From the NCBI GenBank assembly GCA_029881255.1, contig JAOUMY010000004.1, positions 1 through 53,312 of the forward strand: a DNA stretch of 53,312 nt, written 5' to 3'. How positions within the stretch are numbered: the first letter of the stretch is position 1; each line of letters begins with the position of its first letter. The notes beneath the pieces are model-generated. The model had not been told where the DNA came from and searched no databases. It saw nothing but the letters and a program-made list of their open reading frames with translations. A program made the translations under genes and the position numbers. The stretch comes from Gammaproteobacteria bacterium (GTDB lineage: Bacteria; Pseudomonadota; Gammaproteobacteria; S012-40). This document shows positions 25,020 through 33,177 of the stretch, piece by piece.

Positions 25020-25254
25020 AGCGGTGTCCCTCTTCCCACGTAAATTATACGGTTTTTTATTATTACTATGTACCCGAACTCTACCCAAGTATAGACCTAG
25101 GTTTTTCGTATGGCAAAGCAGTAAGATAAAAAAATAATCTGATCAGGGGATTAATAGTTTTTGGAATCAGGATAAAAAGGAAGTATCGTTGACCTGCTGA
25201 ATAAGACAAATACAATAAGGAAATTGTCTCGCCAAACGAAAGGGAAGTATCAAC

Positions 25255-26463
25255 GTGAGTTTTTCGAATACGAATAACCCTTGTCCTTGTGAAAGTGGGT
25301 TGGATTACAGCCACTGCTGCGCCTCATCTGGTCAAGCGGCAAATGAACATGAACTTGATCTCGTCCAGGACCCCAAGCTGTTAACGCAATTGCCTTCAGG
25401 TGTACAAGCGGCAATCAATGATGTCATTTCTTCGCCAGATTTCTTTCCCGTAAAAATAGTTTCAGCGCGCAATGAAGTACAGTGGGTGAAAATGTCGCCA
25501 TTTTGGTACGAAGGAAGTGATTTTCTAGATGCCAATCGAATTCTGGGACGATATTTTGTTAAAACCGACATTAATTGGATGCTGGATAAAGCGAGTGGAA
25601 TCGAGTGGCAATTCGCGCCCTGTATTTTTCACACAGCGTTCTGTGGTTCAACCTTAATGTCCAAGGCCTTGGCCTCACTTTATGATTGCCTGCCTTTGCG
25701 TGAACCCGACGTCATGGGAAATCTGGCGGCGGCTATTAAACAGGGTTTAGCTGTTGATACACGTATGGCTCATACTGCTATGGCTTTGCTTAGTCGTCGT
25801 TATAATCCGTATCAGATTGCCGTACTAAAGGCCAACGATCATTCCAATGCCTTGATGTCACCTTTGCAGCAATGGAAGCCAGTACCCATTTTGTTCATGT
25901 TTGTGCCGCTGGCAGAGTTTGTTGTGGCATGTCTTCGTGCAGAAAACCGTAAAGCCTGGATACGCGACCGATACCGTTATATAAACAAAACTGGCCATCT
26001 CAATGACGATGAATACGCGAGCATGGCGGCCCACTACTGGTGTTACAACGTAAATTTATATGAGCAGGCGTGTCGTGAACATCCAGAACAGATGCGGAGT
26101 TTGAATTTCAATGTCATGCTGGACAATCCACTGGAAACGATACAGTCTTGCGCGGATTGGTTCCAATTGAAACCCAAACCGGGAATTGATATACGAAGTG
26201 AGCTGAGTTCGGTGATGAACGTATATTCAAAGGGTGCCCAGGCCTATAGTCCTGAACAGCGCCGACAAGATATCCAGAAGTGGCAGACGCAATACAAAAC
26301 AGAAATTTCACAGGCTGAGCAATATGCGAAAGAGATGATGGGGGAGGCGTATCCGGGTGATTCATTATCGCAGCCACTGTCTATTGAGGCCACGGTTCCT
26401 CCAGTGGGCGAACCAAATAAATCAGGGTTTTTATCGCGATTGTCTAGCGTATTTAGAAAGTAG
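25255..26463 (+). CDS. SEC-C zinc motif plus sulfotransferase-like protein
   Basis: 402 aa. The N-terminus is a SEC-C zinc knuckle, NPCPCESGLDYSHCC (Cys10, Cys12, Cys21, Cys22). The main domain resembles sulfotransferase-family proteins: FHTAFCGSTLMSKALASLYD (about residues 122-141) sits where the phosphosulfate-binding loop occurs, followed by LPLREPDVMGNL and PILFMFVPLAEFVVACLR. The C-terminus is a helical tail. A sulfonate-transfer role is inferred by family, and a kinase-like P-loop role is possible. GTG at 25255 has AAGGGAAG about 8 nt upstream. The convergent neighbour also has a SEC-C motif. Confidence 0.75.
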   Translation: MSFSNTNNPCPCESGLDYSHCCASSGQAANEHELDLVQDPKLLTQLPSGVQAAINDVISSPDFFPVKIVSARNEVQWVKMSPFWYEGSDFLDANRILGRYFVKTDINWMLDKASGIEWQFAPCIFHTAFCGSTLMSKALASLYDCLPLREPDVMGNLAAAIKQGLAVDTRMAHTAMALLSRRYNPYQIAVLKANDHSNALMSPLQQWKPVPILFMFVPLAEFVVACLRAENRKAWIRDRYRYINKTGHLNDDEYASMAAHYWCYNVNLYEQACREHPEQMRSLNFNVMLDNPLETIQSCADWFQLKPKPGIDIRSELSSVMNVYSKGAQAYSPEQRRQDIQKWQTQYKTEISQAEQYAKEMMGEAYPGDSLSQPLSIEATVPPVGEPNKSGFLSRLSSVFRK

Positions 26464-26499
26464 TACCGAATTTGTCCCACACATTAAACACGGCCAGCT

Positions 26500-27309
26500 T
26501 CAGCACCTAATGATACTTTCTGGCGGCCGTGTCATCACTTTTTTCACACCGCGCGCTGCACCCCAACTTACCAATGCATAACGGATTCCTTTGGTGACGT
26601 TACATGCTTCGTGTATGTATCGGTGATCAGATGGAAACAATACCGCCATTCCTGCCTTTGGTTTCAGACGGTAATTGAATTTAGAGAAAAACAGTTCTCC
26701 CCCTTCGAAATCGTCATTGAGATAAATCAGCATGCTGAAATCTCTATCAATCGATTTGGTCCAGGTGCGGGTTTGTGGATCCATATTTTCGCTGTCGGAG
26801 TGTCGAATGTAAAAACCACCGGGGCGATAGCGTAACATTTGCGGTCTTTCGTACCATTCCAGCTCATAGGGCGTAAAACGCTGGCACAGTTCAACAAAGG
26901 CATTGCCGACCAGTTCATTAATTTGCGTCTGGTAACTCCCGAGATTTACCAGTTCCGATACGCGTCGCTCATCTTCCATTAGCTTTAATTCATCCTTGGT
27001 CGACGATTTTGCGTCGATAACCATTAGACGTTTTCCTTCACAGCTGTCGGCATAGCTACGAATTTCGGCGATTTTTTTTGCGCTCAGGTAATTTTCAACC
27101 ACAAATAGACCGTAAGGGGCTTTACGTCGGGACTCAAGGGATCCGCAACATGATTTGAAAAACTTCTGGCTACCACAAAAACAGGGCTCGGCCAGGTCAG
27201 GCGTGGCATCCGGGGCATTCTTACTGGGTTCCAACACTAATGGTGGGCGCAATTCCTGTGGAATGTCTTCAGGAATTCCTCGTAGTTTTTGTAACAGTGA
27301 GCCAAGCAT
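26500..27309 (-). CDS. 2-oxoglutarate/Fe(II)-dependent oxygenase with SEC-C motif
   Basis: About 269 aa. A SEC-C zinc knuckle EPCFCGSQKFFKSCC (Cys43, 45, 54, 55) precedes a prolyl-4-hydroxylase-like domain. Iron ligands are HSD in RYRPGGFYIRHSDSENMD (about residues 170-172) and the distal His in RYIHEACNVTKGIRYALVSW (about residue 233), with Arg about 243 to bind 2-oxoglutarate. It also has FSMLIYLNDDFEGGELFF. It should hydroxylate a protein or small molecule using O2. The start MLGSLLQKL at 27309 has AGAGG 8 nt upstream and is preferred to 27327. It converges on the SEC-C sulfotransferase-like gene with 36 bp between stop codons. Confidence 0.85.
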   Translation of the reverse strand: MLGSLLQKLRGIPEDIPQELRPPLVLEPSKNAPDATPDLAEPCFCGSQKFFKSCCGSLESRRKAPYGLFVVENYLSAKKIAEIRSYADSCEGKRLMVIDAKSSTKDELKLMEDERRVSELVNLGSYQTQINELVGNAFVELCQRFTPYELEWYERPQMLRYRPGGFYIRHSDSENMDPQTRTWTKSIDRDFSMLIYLNDDFEGGELFFSKFNYRLKPKAGMAVLFPSDHRYIHEACNVTKGIRYALVSWGAARGVKKVMTRPPESIIRC

Positions 27310-27432
27310 GACAGTTACCTCTCCCACATCTGGATGTTTTGATTTTTTCGGGTTCCGTACAAAATTACGGCAGTCGGCAAACCCGTTTGGACTAGTCTGA
27401 ATCTAGACTTCGACTTTGTTCAAGTCATACTC

Positions 27433-27816
27433 TCATGCAAATATTTGCATGAACAGATATAAATACAGAACCAGCAGACCTATGCCTGCGAGTACTACAG
27501 GTAGGATATTTTTACGCTGGTATATGAATGTGAGATTAAAACGGATGCGTTCAGCCAGTGGTGCATCTGGGTTGTACCCTGTCTGTTCCTGGTAGGCTCT
27601 ACGTGCGCGTTGCGCATAGTCTTCGACATGTTCTTCAAACAAGGACTTCGCTTTTTCGAAGTCCTGGTCATCTTTTATCCAGATCGCGGCTTTGGTAAAG
27701 CCCCAGTGATTGGCTGGTGTTTCGTAAAATTCGATATGGTGTTTATCCAATATTGCCGAAACTTCTTCAGCTTGACGCAGATTTTCGGCGGCATATGAAA
27801 ATAATCGCCTGGGCAT
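27433..27816 (-). CDS. DUF6164-like small membrane protein
   Basis: 127 aa. The N-terminal half is a soluble, ferredoxin-like part (RLFSYAAENLRQAEEVSAIL, FTKAAIWIKDDQDFEKAKSL); the C-terminus is one membrane helix (ILPVVLAGIGLLVLYLYLFM). It resembles proteins annotated DUF6164, function unknown. It is the last gene of the TauE/SafE operon, 2 bp after the stop codon of the middle gene, so probably related to the transporter. Confidence 0.75.
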   Translation of the reverse strand: MPRRLFSYAAENLRQAEEVSAILDKHHIEFYETPANHWGFTKAAIWIKDDQDFEKAKSLFEEHVEDYAQRARRAYQEQTGYNPDAPLAERIRFNLTFIYQRKNILPVVLAGIGLLVLYLYLFMQIFA

Positions 27817-27818
27817 AC

Positions 27819-28247
27819 CTAAAACATGGCGCCAATGGTGATGAATGCCGCAATCACGGCTAATACGGCAAAGAGATTTTCTTTTTCCTTGAACAGAAAA
27901 ACACCAGCGCCGAATATGGCTGGTATTACAGAGAAAACACCAAGCGCGATACCAAACATGGTTAAACCATCACCTGTGGCTATGTGACCCATATACCAGT
28001 GCCCATCAGGTGTCGAACCAACAGCGCCTTGCCAAATTTGTTCTACAGTCTTGCCTTCCCATATCGAAGTCAGCATATAACCGGGGTCAATATAGTTGGC
28101 TTTGGTGATAAAGCTTAATACTGAGCCTACGATAACGATGATTGTGGCGACTATCGTAATCCAATAAATAGTGTCACCGTAAACAATACCTGCTGTGGAA
28201 ATTTCAGGTTTTTGCTCGCCGTCATAGATGATTTCTTTTTCCTGCAT
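27819..28247 (-). CDS. DUF1634-like membrane protein, TauE/SafE partner
   Basis: 142 aa with three membrane helices (about residues 24-46, 93-112, 120-140) and an extracytoplasmic loop between the first two (GHWYMGHIATGDGL). Small proteins of this kind (DUF1634 type) typically lie directly after TauE/SafE exporters, as here, 10 bp downstream. Function is unknown; a subunit or regulator of the exporter is inferred from context. The ribosome binding site AGGAG is close to the ATG (GAGGAGATTCCCATG). Confidence 0.7.
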   Translation of the reverse strand: MQEKEIIYDGEQKPEISTAGIVYGDTIYWITIVATIIVIVGSVLSFITKANYIDPGYMLTSIWEGKTVEQIWQGAVGSTPDGHWYMGHIATGDGLTMFGIALGVFSVIPAIFGAGVFLFKEKENLFAVLAVIAAFITIGAMF

Positions 28248-28257
28248 GGGAATCTCC

Positions 28258-29271
28258 TCAAAGCAACGGTATGTCTATGCCAAAGATCCCCTCGAAACCG
28301 CGTGAGAGGAGCTTGATGCTGGTTAGCAGCAATAGGCCGATAAGGATATTGCGTACAAAGCCTGCTTTAATCTTCGCCAGAATATGTGCGCCAAGAATTC
28401 CACCAATAACCTGGCCGATCATCCAGGGCGCAGCAAACACCGCGATAAGCGCGCCTTTGACAATGTAAGGCCAGATAGCGGCAGCGTTTCCGATAGCTAA
28501 CAACACGCCGCTGGATGCGGCAGAAATTTTCAGCGGTACGGCCATTACCAGGTTGAGTACGGGAACAACTGCCCAGCCACCGCCGAGTCCAAAAAAGCCA
28601 CCAGTAAAACCGACGACGAAAAATAGGATAGCGCCTGGAATTATGCGTATGACTCGATAATGTACGATTTTACCGAGAGACTCTTCCCAATAAGAAGCAT
28701 TCAGCCGAAGTTTCTCTGCAAGAGTATCGCGCCTCTTGGGTACCGGATATTCCGTATTGGAACCGCCAGAGATAAACAGTATGGCGATGCCGACAAGGAT
28801 AACGCCGAGCATAAATCGCACTATGGCATCGCCCAGTTCTCCCATATTCTCGGCCATACTAATGGCAACTTGCGCGCCCATCATGGCGCCCAGAATAATA
28901 GGAATCGAGCAATAAAGAACAACCTTGATATTGGCCAGTCCCTTGCGCATAAACGGGCCAGAAGACACAAGCCCGCTAAACATGGCGACCACCAAACCAG
29001 TCGAGCGTACTAATAAACTATCGATGGAGGTAAAACCGAGCATCACCGGAGTGAACAATACGCCACCACCTACGCCGCCGAGTACGGCAATAATCGCGAT
29101 GACAAAGCTCAGCAGGAAGGAACCAACTATGATTCCCCATGCACCGCTAGACGTTAGAATTTCATTACTCTCTACATTATTGAGTAATGCCATGGCAATG
29201 TAAGCAATAATGGTAAGGACGATGAGTAAGGTCAGTTCTGGTATATTTTTAAAAATAGACACAATTGGCAA
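28258..29271 (-). CDS. TauE/SafE-family anion exporter
   Basis: 337 aa with about eight to nine membrane helices in two halves. Each half has the family's glycine-rich loop (VLGGVGGGVLFTPVMLGF near residue 65 and FFGLGGGWAVVPVLNLVMAV near residue 228). TauE/SafE proteins move sulfite, sulfoacetate or related organosulfur anions; the substrate here is not certain. First gene of a three-gene operon with two small membrane proteins. Sulfur-anion export would fit the DsrS-like gene elsewhere, but that link is only suggestive. Confidence 0.85.
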   Translation of the reverse strand: MPIVSIFKNIPELTLLIVLTIIAYIAMALLNNVESNEILTSSGAWGIIVGSFLLSFVIAIIAVLGGVGGGVLFTPVMLGFTSIDSLLVRSTGLVVAMFSGLVSSGPFMRKGLANIKVVLYCSIPIILGAMMGAQVAISMAENMGELGDAIVRFMLGVILVGIAILFISGGSNTEYPVPKRRDTLAEKLRLNASYWEESLGKIVHYRVIRIIPGAILFFVVGFTGGFFGLGGGWAVVPVLNLVMAVPLKISAASSGVLLAIGNAAAIWPYIVKGALIAVFAAPWMIGQVIGGILGAHILAKIKAGFVRNILIGLLLLTSIKLLSRGFEGIFGIDIPLL

Positions 29272-29425
29272 CCCTTCATGTTTGATACAAAATGGCTTTT
29301 TCCGACAGCGGGCGCAATCTTAACATAAACAACTGCGCAAAATGATGAGGATTTTTCAATTCTGCGACGCGTGTGCGTTTACGCTGTTTTGATTTCAACG
29401 AATACAGGTTTAGTGGTGCGAACAT

Positions 29426-29860
29426 ATGGATGAACAGGCTTTTAGGCAGACTCTTGGTGACGTCAGAGATCGGGCGTGTGTATTTCAGCGTTCGGTATTG
29501 CAGGGGCGGTGCGCCTGCCAGTCCAGTCGCCGAGTATATCTGGCCGAACGAGAAATCATAGGCTGCGCCTCTATCGAGGGGTATAAAATGTGCGAGTCCT
29601 TTATGCATATTTTGAAATTCAAGGCAGCCTTTGTATTGCGTATCGAACATCCAGATCAGCCTATACCTTACGCCAAAGCAGTGCGACTCCAGGTCGGTGC
29701 AGCGAACGGACTGCGGCGACTTCTTGGTATTCCCTCACAGGGCGTTCCTGATATTCAGCAGGTGCTGAATGCCTGTATCGGCCGTTACGGTGAGTTTGAG
29801 CAGATTCCTTACGAACAATTATTTGACAGCATACGCAGCACCAGTCGTCGCGGGGATTGA
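29426..29860 (+). CDS. Conserved small cysteine-rich protein
   Basis: 144 aa. Five cysteines in the first 60 residues (C18, C29, C31, C47, C56) form the pattern ACVFQRSVLQGRCACQSS, YLAEREIIGCAS, MCESF. The spacing suggests a metal or Fe-S site; I recall this pattern in other gammaproteobacterial hypothetical proteins of unknown function. The second half is helical, with one more Cys (NACIGRYGEFEQIPYEQLFD). No signal peptide. The ribosome binding site is weak. A minus-strand ORF across its first half (29276-29650) has no recognisable family and is ignored. Divergent from the TauE gene, so both share a promoter region. Confidence 0.75.
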   Translation: MDEQAFRQTLGDVRDRACVFQRSVLQGRCACQSSRRVYLAEREIIGCASIEGYKMCESFMHILKFKAAFVLRIEHPDQPIPYAKAVRLQVGAANGLRRLLGIPSQGVPDIQQVLNACIGRYGEFEQIPYEQLFDSIRSTSRRGD

Positions 29861-29861
29861 A

Positions 29862-30224
29862 TCAGGCAACAATTTGCGTCTTGCGCATCACATCATGCAG
29901 ATGGTTGGACCAGTTGTGCAGTTTTTCAATCGACAAGGTGCCAAATAAACGGTGCGAAAACTTGTGTTCGTCCATTTTTCCGACCAGGGTTAAGTCCTCA
30001 TGTCGCTGGGTAGCGAACAAGTGTAAGGCGATCAGGAGGTCCGTGACCTCTAATAGGCCGGTTTCACGTTTACCGATGTGAAGGAGCGTTTTTTCGGCAC
30101 ATGAGGGAGTGGTCACCGAATGAAATCCCAGTGAAGCGGCAAAGTCTAGTAACTCTTTGAAATTTTTAGAGTTAATGGCCTTGTTTTGAATCAGCGTTGT
30201 AATCTGAAACGAAAAATTGGACAT
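29862..30224 (-). CDS. Hypothetical protein
   Basis: About 120 aa, unrecognised. It is soluble and mainly helical (KNFKELLDFAASLGF, LLEVTDLLIALHLFATQ, LFGTLSIEKLHNWSNHLHDV). Its stop codon is 1 bp from the stop of the convergent Cys-rich gene. I start it at MSNFSFQ (30224); the frame reaches 30269 through a TTG. It lies 64 bp downstream of the DUF3025 gene on the same strand and may be part of that transcript. Confidence 0.55.
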   Translation of the reverse strand: MSNFSFQITTLIQNKAINSKNFKELLDFAASLGFHSVTTPSCAEKTLLHIGKRETGLLEVTDLLIALHLFATQRHEDLTLVGKMDEHKFSHRLFGTLSIEKLHNWSNHLHDVMRKTQIVA

Positions 30225-30288
30225 GTCGGTCTTGTTGCATTGCTGTTCCTGTTCTTTATTTCGGCACAAGTTCCTGTTTTATTAAGTT

Positions 30289-31152
30289 TTATACTGGTAT
30301 CGATTGAAGCTTTCGGGGTGTGGGGGCAGGGCGGAAATAATCCGCGTTGAGGTAATAAGTCTCGTTTTCATTATCGATAGAAAAGCCGGGCATGCCAAGA
30401 ATAGGAAAAGGCTGTAGTTGCCGTGGTGAGGTCAACTGAGAAACGGGGTGAAAATACTCTGCGCATAGCTTATCAATAGCGTTCACCAGTTTCGGAATAG
30501 GTAGTTGAAGCGTTGTGTCAGGGGTTTCGAATAATAATGCCTTGGCCGTCAGACCAATATATGGATGAATGGCCTTCTCGTAGATGGCATGTCCAAACAC
30601 CACGCATCTCAAATGTTTCGCTAATAGGGAACGTTTCTCCCAGAACAAGGTATGCCACTCAAAACGTCGAATGTGGTCGAGCAAATCCTGGCGATCACTC
30701 ACGACAATGACGCCACATTCATCAAACTGCGATAACGCATTCTCCATTGGGCTTCGGGTACCGCTTGGACGTTCTTCTGAATAGGCTTTTTGAGCCGCTG
30801 AAAAGTGTAGAGAGTTAGTGGTGACTTTAGTGATAGGAAACATCCGCCAACTTATGGCTTGAAAGTAGTCATGCCAATTGTTTTCGCGTGTCTGAATTTC
30901 ACCTTCGAGGTAGATTCGGGGTGCATAACGATGTTCGAAGCAATTTGGTTTTGTCGACTGCTCGACCAGACAAATAGGTTTACCCCCGCCACTTATGACA
31001 TCCCGCGAGCTGAACAATGCCGTATTCATGTCCTCGACGCTTGGCCAGGTTGTCCGATCTTCCAGTCGTTGGCTGAAGGCCAGTAAAGGTTGAAAAAGCA
31101 GTGAATCACGCATGTGTTGCGGCTGCCACGGCGAGATGATGGTTTTAGGCAT
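30289..31152 (-). CDS. DUF3025-family protein
   Basis: 287 aa. Matches the DUF3025 pattern: RYAPRIYLEGEIQTRENNWH (about residues 75-94), FQAISWRMFPITK, ENALSQFDECGVIVVSD, FEWHTLFWEKR and VVFGHAIYEKAIHPYIGLTA. Soluble, with conserved Trp/His/Arg residues that hint at an enzyme, but no reaction is known for this family of mostly beta- and gammaproteobacterial proteins. Length is normal. Divergent from the DUF3135 gene. Confidence 0.82.
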   Translation of the reverse strand: MPKTIISPWQPQHMRDSLLFQPLLAFSQRLEDRTTWPSVEDMNTALFSSRDVISGGGKPICLVEQSTKPNCFEHRYAPRIYLEGEIQTRENNWHDYFQAISWRMFPITKVTTNSLHFSAAQKAYSEERPSGTRSPMENALSQFDECGVIVVSDRQDLLDHIRRFEWHTLFWEKRSLLAKHLRCVVFGHAIYEKAIHPYIGLTAKALLFETPDTTLQLPIPKLVNAIDKLCAEYFHPVSQLTSPRQLQPFPILGMPGFSIDNENETYYLNADYFRPAPTPRKLQSIPV

Positions 31153-31320
31153 GGACTAAATCAAAAGTACAAAATTAGGTGAAAATTCGAATCCGTGAGT
31201 CAGATCGCATTATGCGGCTTGAAGGTATTTTAGTATGAATTATAAGGTAGTCAACGGATCGGGCTGTGGTATTCAGCTAGAGATTCATGAATTCTGCTCA
31301 AATTGAGCGAAGAGGTGTTT

Positions 31321-31704
31321 ATGACCAAGGCCAAGTCAAACCGCATACTGAAATATCAGGATGATTTCGATTTTTGGGCTCGGCTCGCCAGACGTAATCC
31401 AGAAAGGTTTGAACGTCTGAGGTCGCAAATGATAGCTGAATTCCTAAATACGGCGCCCGAAGAAAAACGAATTCGCTTACAGAGAGTCCAGTGGCGTGTC
31501 GATCAAGCCCGCAAACTGGCGCGAAATCCTGTCGATTCATTGAATCGTATTAGCCGTTTAATGTGGGATGAACTAATGACACTCAATAGCGAACAAAAAC
31601 GGCTAATAAATATCTTCTGTGGAGACGGGTCCAAAACAAACTCGGATGGGGTAGTGAAATCGGCAGCTATTATGCCTTTTCGAAAGCGGGATTCTGAGGA
31701 ATAG
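31321..31704 (+). CDS. DUF3135-family protein
   Basis: 127 aa, helical and basic. The family core is visible: YQDDFDFWARLARRNPERFE (about residues 13-32), RLQRVQWRVDQARKLARNPV and RISRLMWDEL. DUF3135 proteins are of unknown function. The ATG at 31321 has AGAGGT 5 nt upstream; a TTG at 31303 is less likely. The C-terminal 25 residues are poorly conserved, charged tail. Confidence 0.8.
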   Translation: MTKAKSNRILKYQDDFDFWARLARRNPERFERLRSQMIAEFLNTAPEEKRIRLQRVQWRVDQARKLARNPVDSLNRISRLMWDELMTLNSEQKRLINIFCGDGSKTNSDGVVKSAAIMPFRKRDSEE

Positions 31705-31744
31705 TGGTTTAATGCGTCGAATCTGCTGAAATTGCCATTTATCG

Positions 31745-32152
31745 TTATGATTGACCGCCTAGTTTTTCCTTCATGCGACGGAACATCTCTTCTGTTTCGG
31801 TTCCATCCCGTTTTCCCTTGCCCTTCGGCTGTTTGGATATCGTAACGGCTTCAGGAATTACCGCACTCAACACGGTATTAATTTTATCATTGGTTTCGCT
31901 TTTAGTATTATCGGTCCCGACAATAGCGCCAACTTTTATCAGTGCATCGTAGTAACGCTGGCTGCGAGAGTCCGTATTTCCTGACTTGTCGCGTAATTCA
32001 CGAAGGTCACGATGCGCGTATTTCAATTGAGCAGCTAGCTCAAAAATCTTATTTCGTTGCGCTTTGTACTTAGATTCGGCGTTTGCCCACGCGAATAGTG
32101 CGCCTATAGCTATCGCAATACAAAATGCATACGTTATGACTTCAGTTACCAT
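31745..32152 (-). CDS. Small membrane-anchored coiled-coil protein A
   Basis: 135 aa: one N-terminal membrane helix (VITYAFCIAIAIGALFAW), a coiled coil (SKYKAQRNKIFELAAQLKYA, LRELRDKS), a middle region (YYDALIKVGAIVGTD) and a basic C-terminus ending in EEMFRRMKEKLGGQS. Not recognised. Its layout and C-terminal motif resemble those of the protein encoded at 33178-33639, suggesting paralogues or partners. The N-out/C-in topology cannot be fixed from sequence. Confidence 0.65.
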   Translation of the reverse strand: MVTEVITYAFCIAIAIGALFAWANAESKYKAQRNKIFELAAQLKYAHRDLRELRDKSGNTDSRSQRYYDALIKVGAIVGTDNTKSETNDKINTVLSAVIPEAVTISKQPKGKGKRDGTETEEMFRRMKEKLGGQS

Positions 32153-32319
32153 GTTTGTTTGACTCTTACAGTCAGCCCTAGATTATTATATGTACTCGAC
32201 TTTTGTCGGCTAGTTGTGGCTTTACTTTACTCAATACCCGATATTTTTATGTGAATTGTTTCAAATCTTTTCCGTATAACCTGTGGGGTGTAGTAACTGG
32301 TTGATAATAATGAAAAGAA

Positions 32320-32832
32320 TTAAAGTAATTTTTCCAGGTGTTTACGCGTATAGGTCTCATTTAGCTGGCCAGGCGCTAAGGTTTGTATCCGGCCGCGGCG
32401 GTCAACAAAGACTGTGTAAGGGAGCACACCAGCCGTGTTTCCATAGTCTTGCGTGAGACGGGTTGCTTCCTGAGTTCCAAAAAACACAGGATAGTCAATA
32501 GGTGTTTTTTGTATGAATTTAAGCACTGCGTCCCGAGTATCAACTGCAATCCCGATAAACTGGACACCATCTGGCCCGTATTCTTTCTGAAGGCGATTAA
32601 ACAACGGGATTTCCTTACGACATGGGGTGCACCAGCTGGCCCAGAAGTTGATCACCAAGACTTTGTTCTGCCAGTCACTTTCACTCTGTACTTGTCCTTC
32701 CAGGTTGGTCAAGGTGAAACCTGGCTGTTGTTTTCCGAATAGTTGCTTCGTATCCGCTGAGTAGACCGATGTTGACAATAAGACTAAAGCCAATCCGATC
32801 ATTCGAAACAAAAACGGAAAATAAGGTGTCAT
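32320..32832 (-). CDS. TlpA/ResA-like periplasmic thiol-disulfide protein
   Basis: 170 aa: a signal sequence (FLFRMIGLALVLLSTSVYSA) and a thioredoxin fold with VLVINFWASWCTPCRKEIPL (CTPC about residues 72-75), VQFIGIAVDTRDAVLKF and the cis-Pro loop AGVLPYTVFVDRRGRI. The CTPC pair and family suggest a periplasmic reductant for disulfide-containing clients, such as apocytochrome c. It is a second TlpA-like protein in the window, not near the first. Single gene between two coiled-coil protein genes. Confidence 0.88.
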   Translation of the reverse strand: MTPYFPFLFRMIGLALVLLSTSVYSADTKQLFGKQQPGFTLTNLEGQVQSESDWQNKVLVINFWASWCTPCRKEIPLFNRLQKEYGPDGVQFIGIAVDTRDAVLKFIQKTPIDYPVFFGTQEATRLTQDYGNTAGVLPYTVFVDRRGRIQTLAPGQLNETYTRKHLEKLL

Positions 32833-32910
32833 TCATTTCTCCCGGGCGCGGTACTGGCATTCTAGTGGGTCAGTTTTTATAATACCCGCAAAACTTATTT
32901 AGGAGTTAGT

Positions 32911-33168
32911 ATGCCAACCTATGATTATCGCTGCGAGACGACAGGGGAAATTTTTGAAGTGCGTCATAGCATGAACGAAAGTATTACTACCTGGTCGGAG
33001 CTTTGTGAGATTAGTGGACGCGAAGTTGGCAATGTACCAGGCGACTCACCGGTAACAAAGTTGGCTACAGGTGGAAATGTCGTCAGCAGCAAGAGCCTGG
33101 GAAATAAGGTTCCCCCTTGCGGTGCTGGTGGTGGTTGTTCTGGAGGAGCGTGCGGCTTTAACGGATAG
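32911..33168 (+). CDS. FmdB-like protein with degenerate zinc ribbon
   Basis: 85 aa beginning MPTYDYRCETTGEIFEVRHS, the FmdB/regulatory-protein start, and AGGAG precedes the ATG. In typical FmdB proteins two CxxC pairs bind zinc. Here both second cysteines are missing: CETTG (Cys8) and CEISG (Cys32). The Gly-rich tail adds three cysteines (CGAGGGCSGGACGF). It is either a diverged zinc ribbon using the tail cysteines or a protein that no longer binds zinc. FmdB function is poorly defined. Confidence 0.8.
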   Translation: MPTYDYRCETTGEIFEVRHSMNESITTWSELCEISGREVGNVPGDSPVTKLATGGNVVSSKSLGNKVPPCGAGGGCSGGACGFNG

Positions 33169-33177
33169 TGGGGCAGA

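Noticed and set aside
29276-29650. 124-codon minus-strand ORF overlapping the Cys-rich protein gene
   Set aside because: No family pattern; it overlaps the better-supported + strand gene for most of its length.
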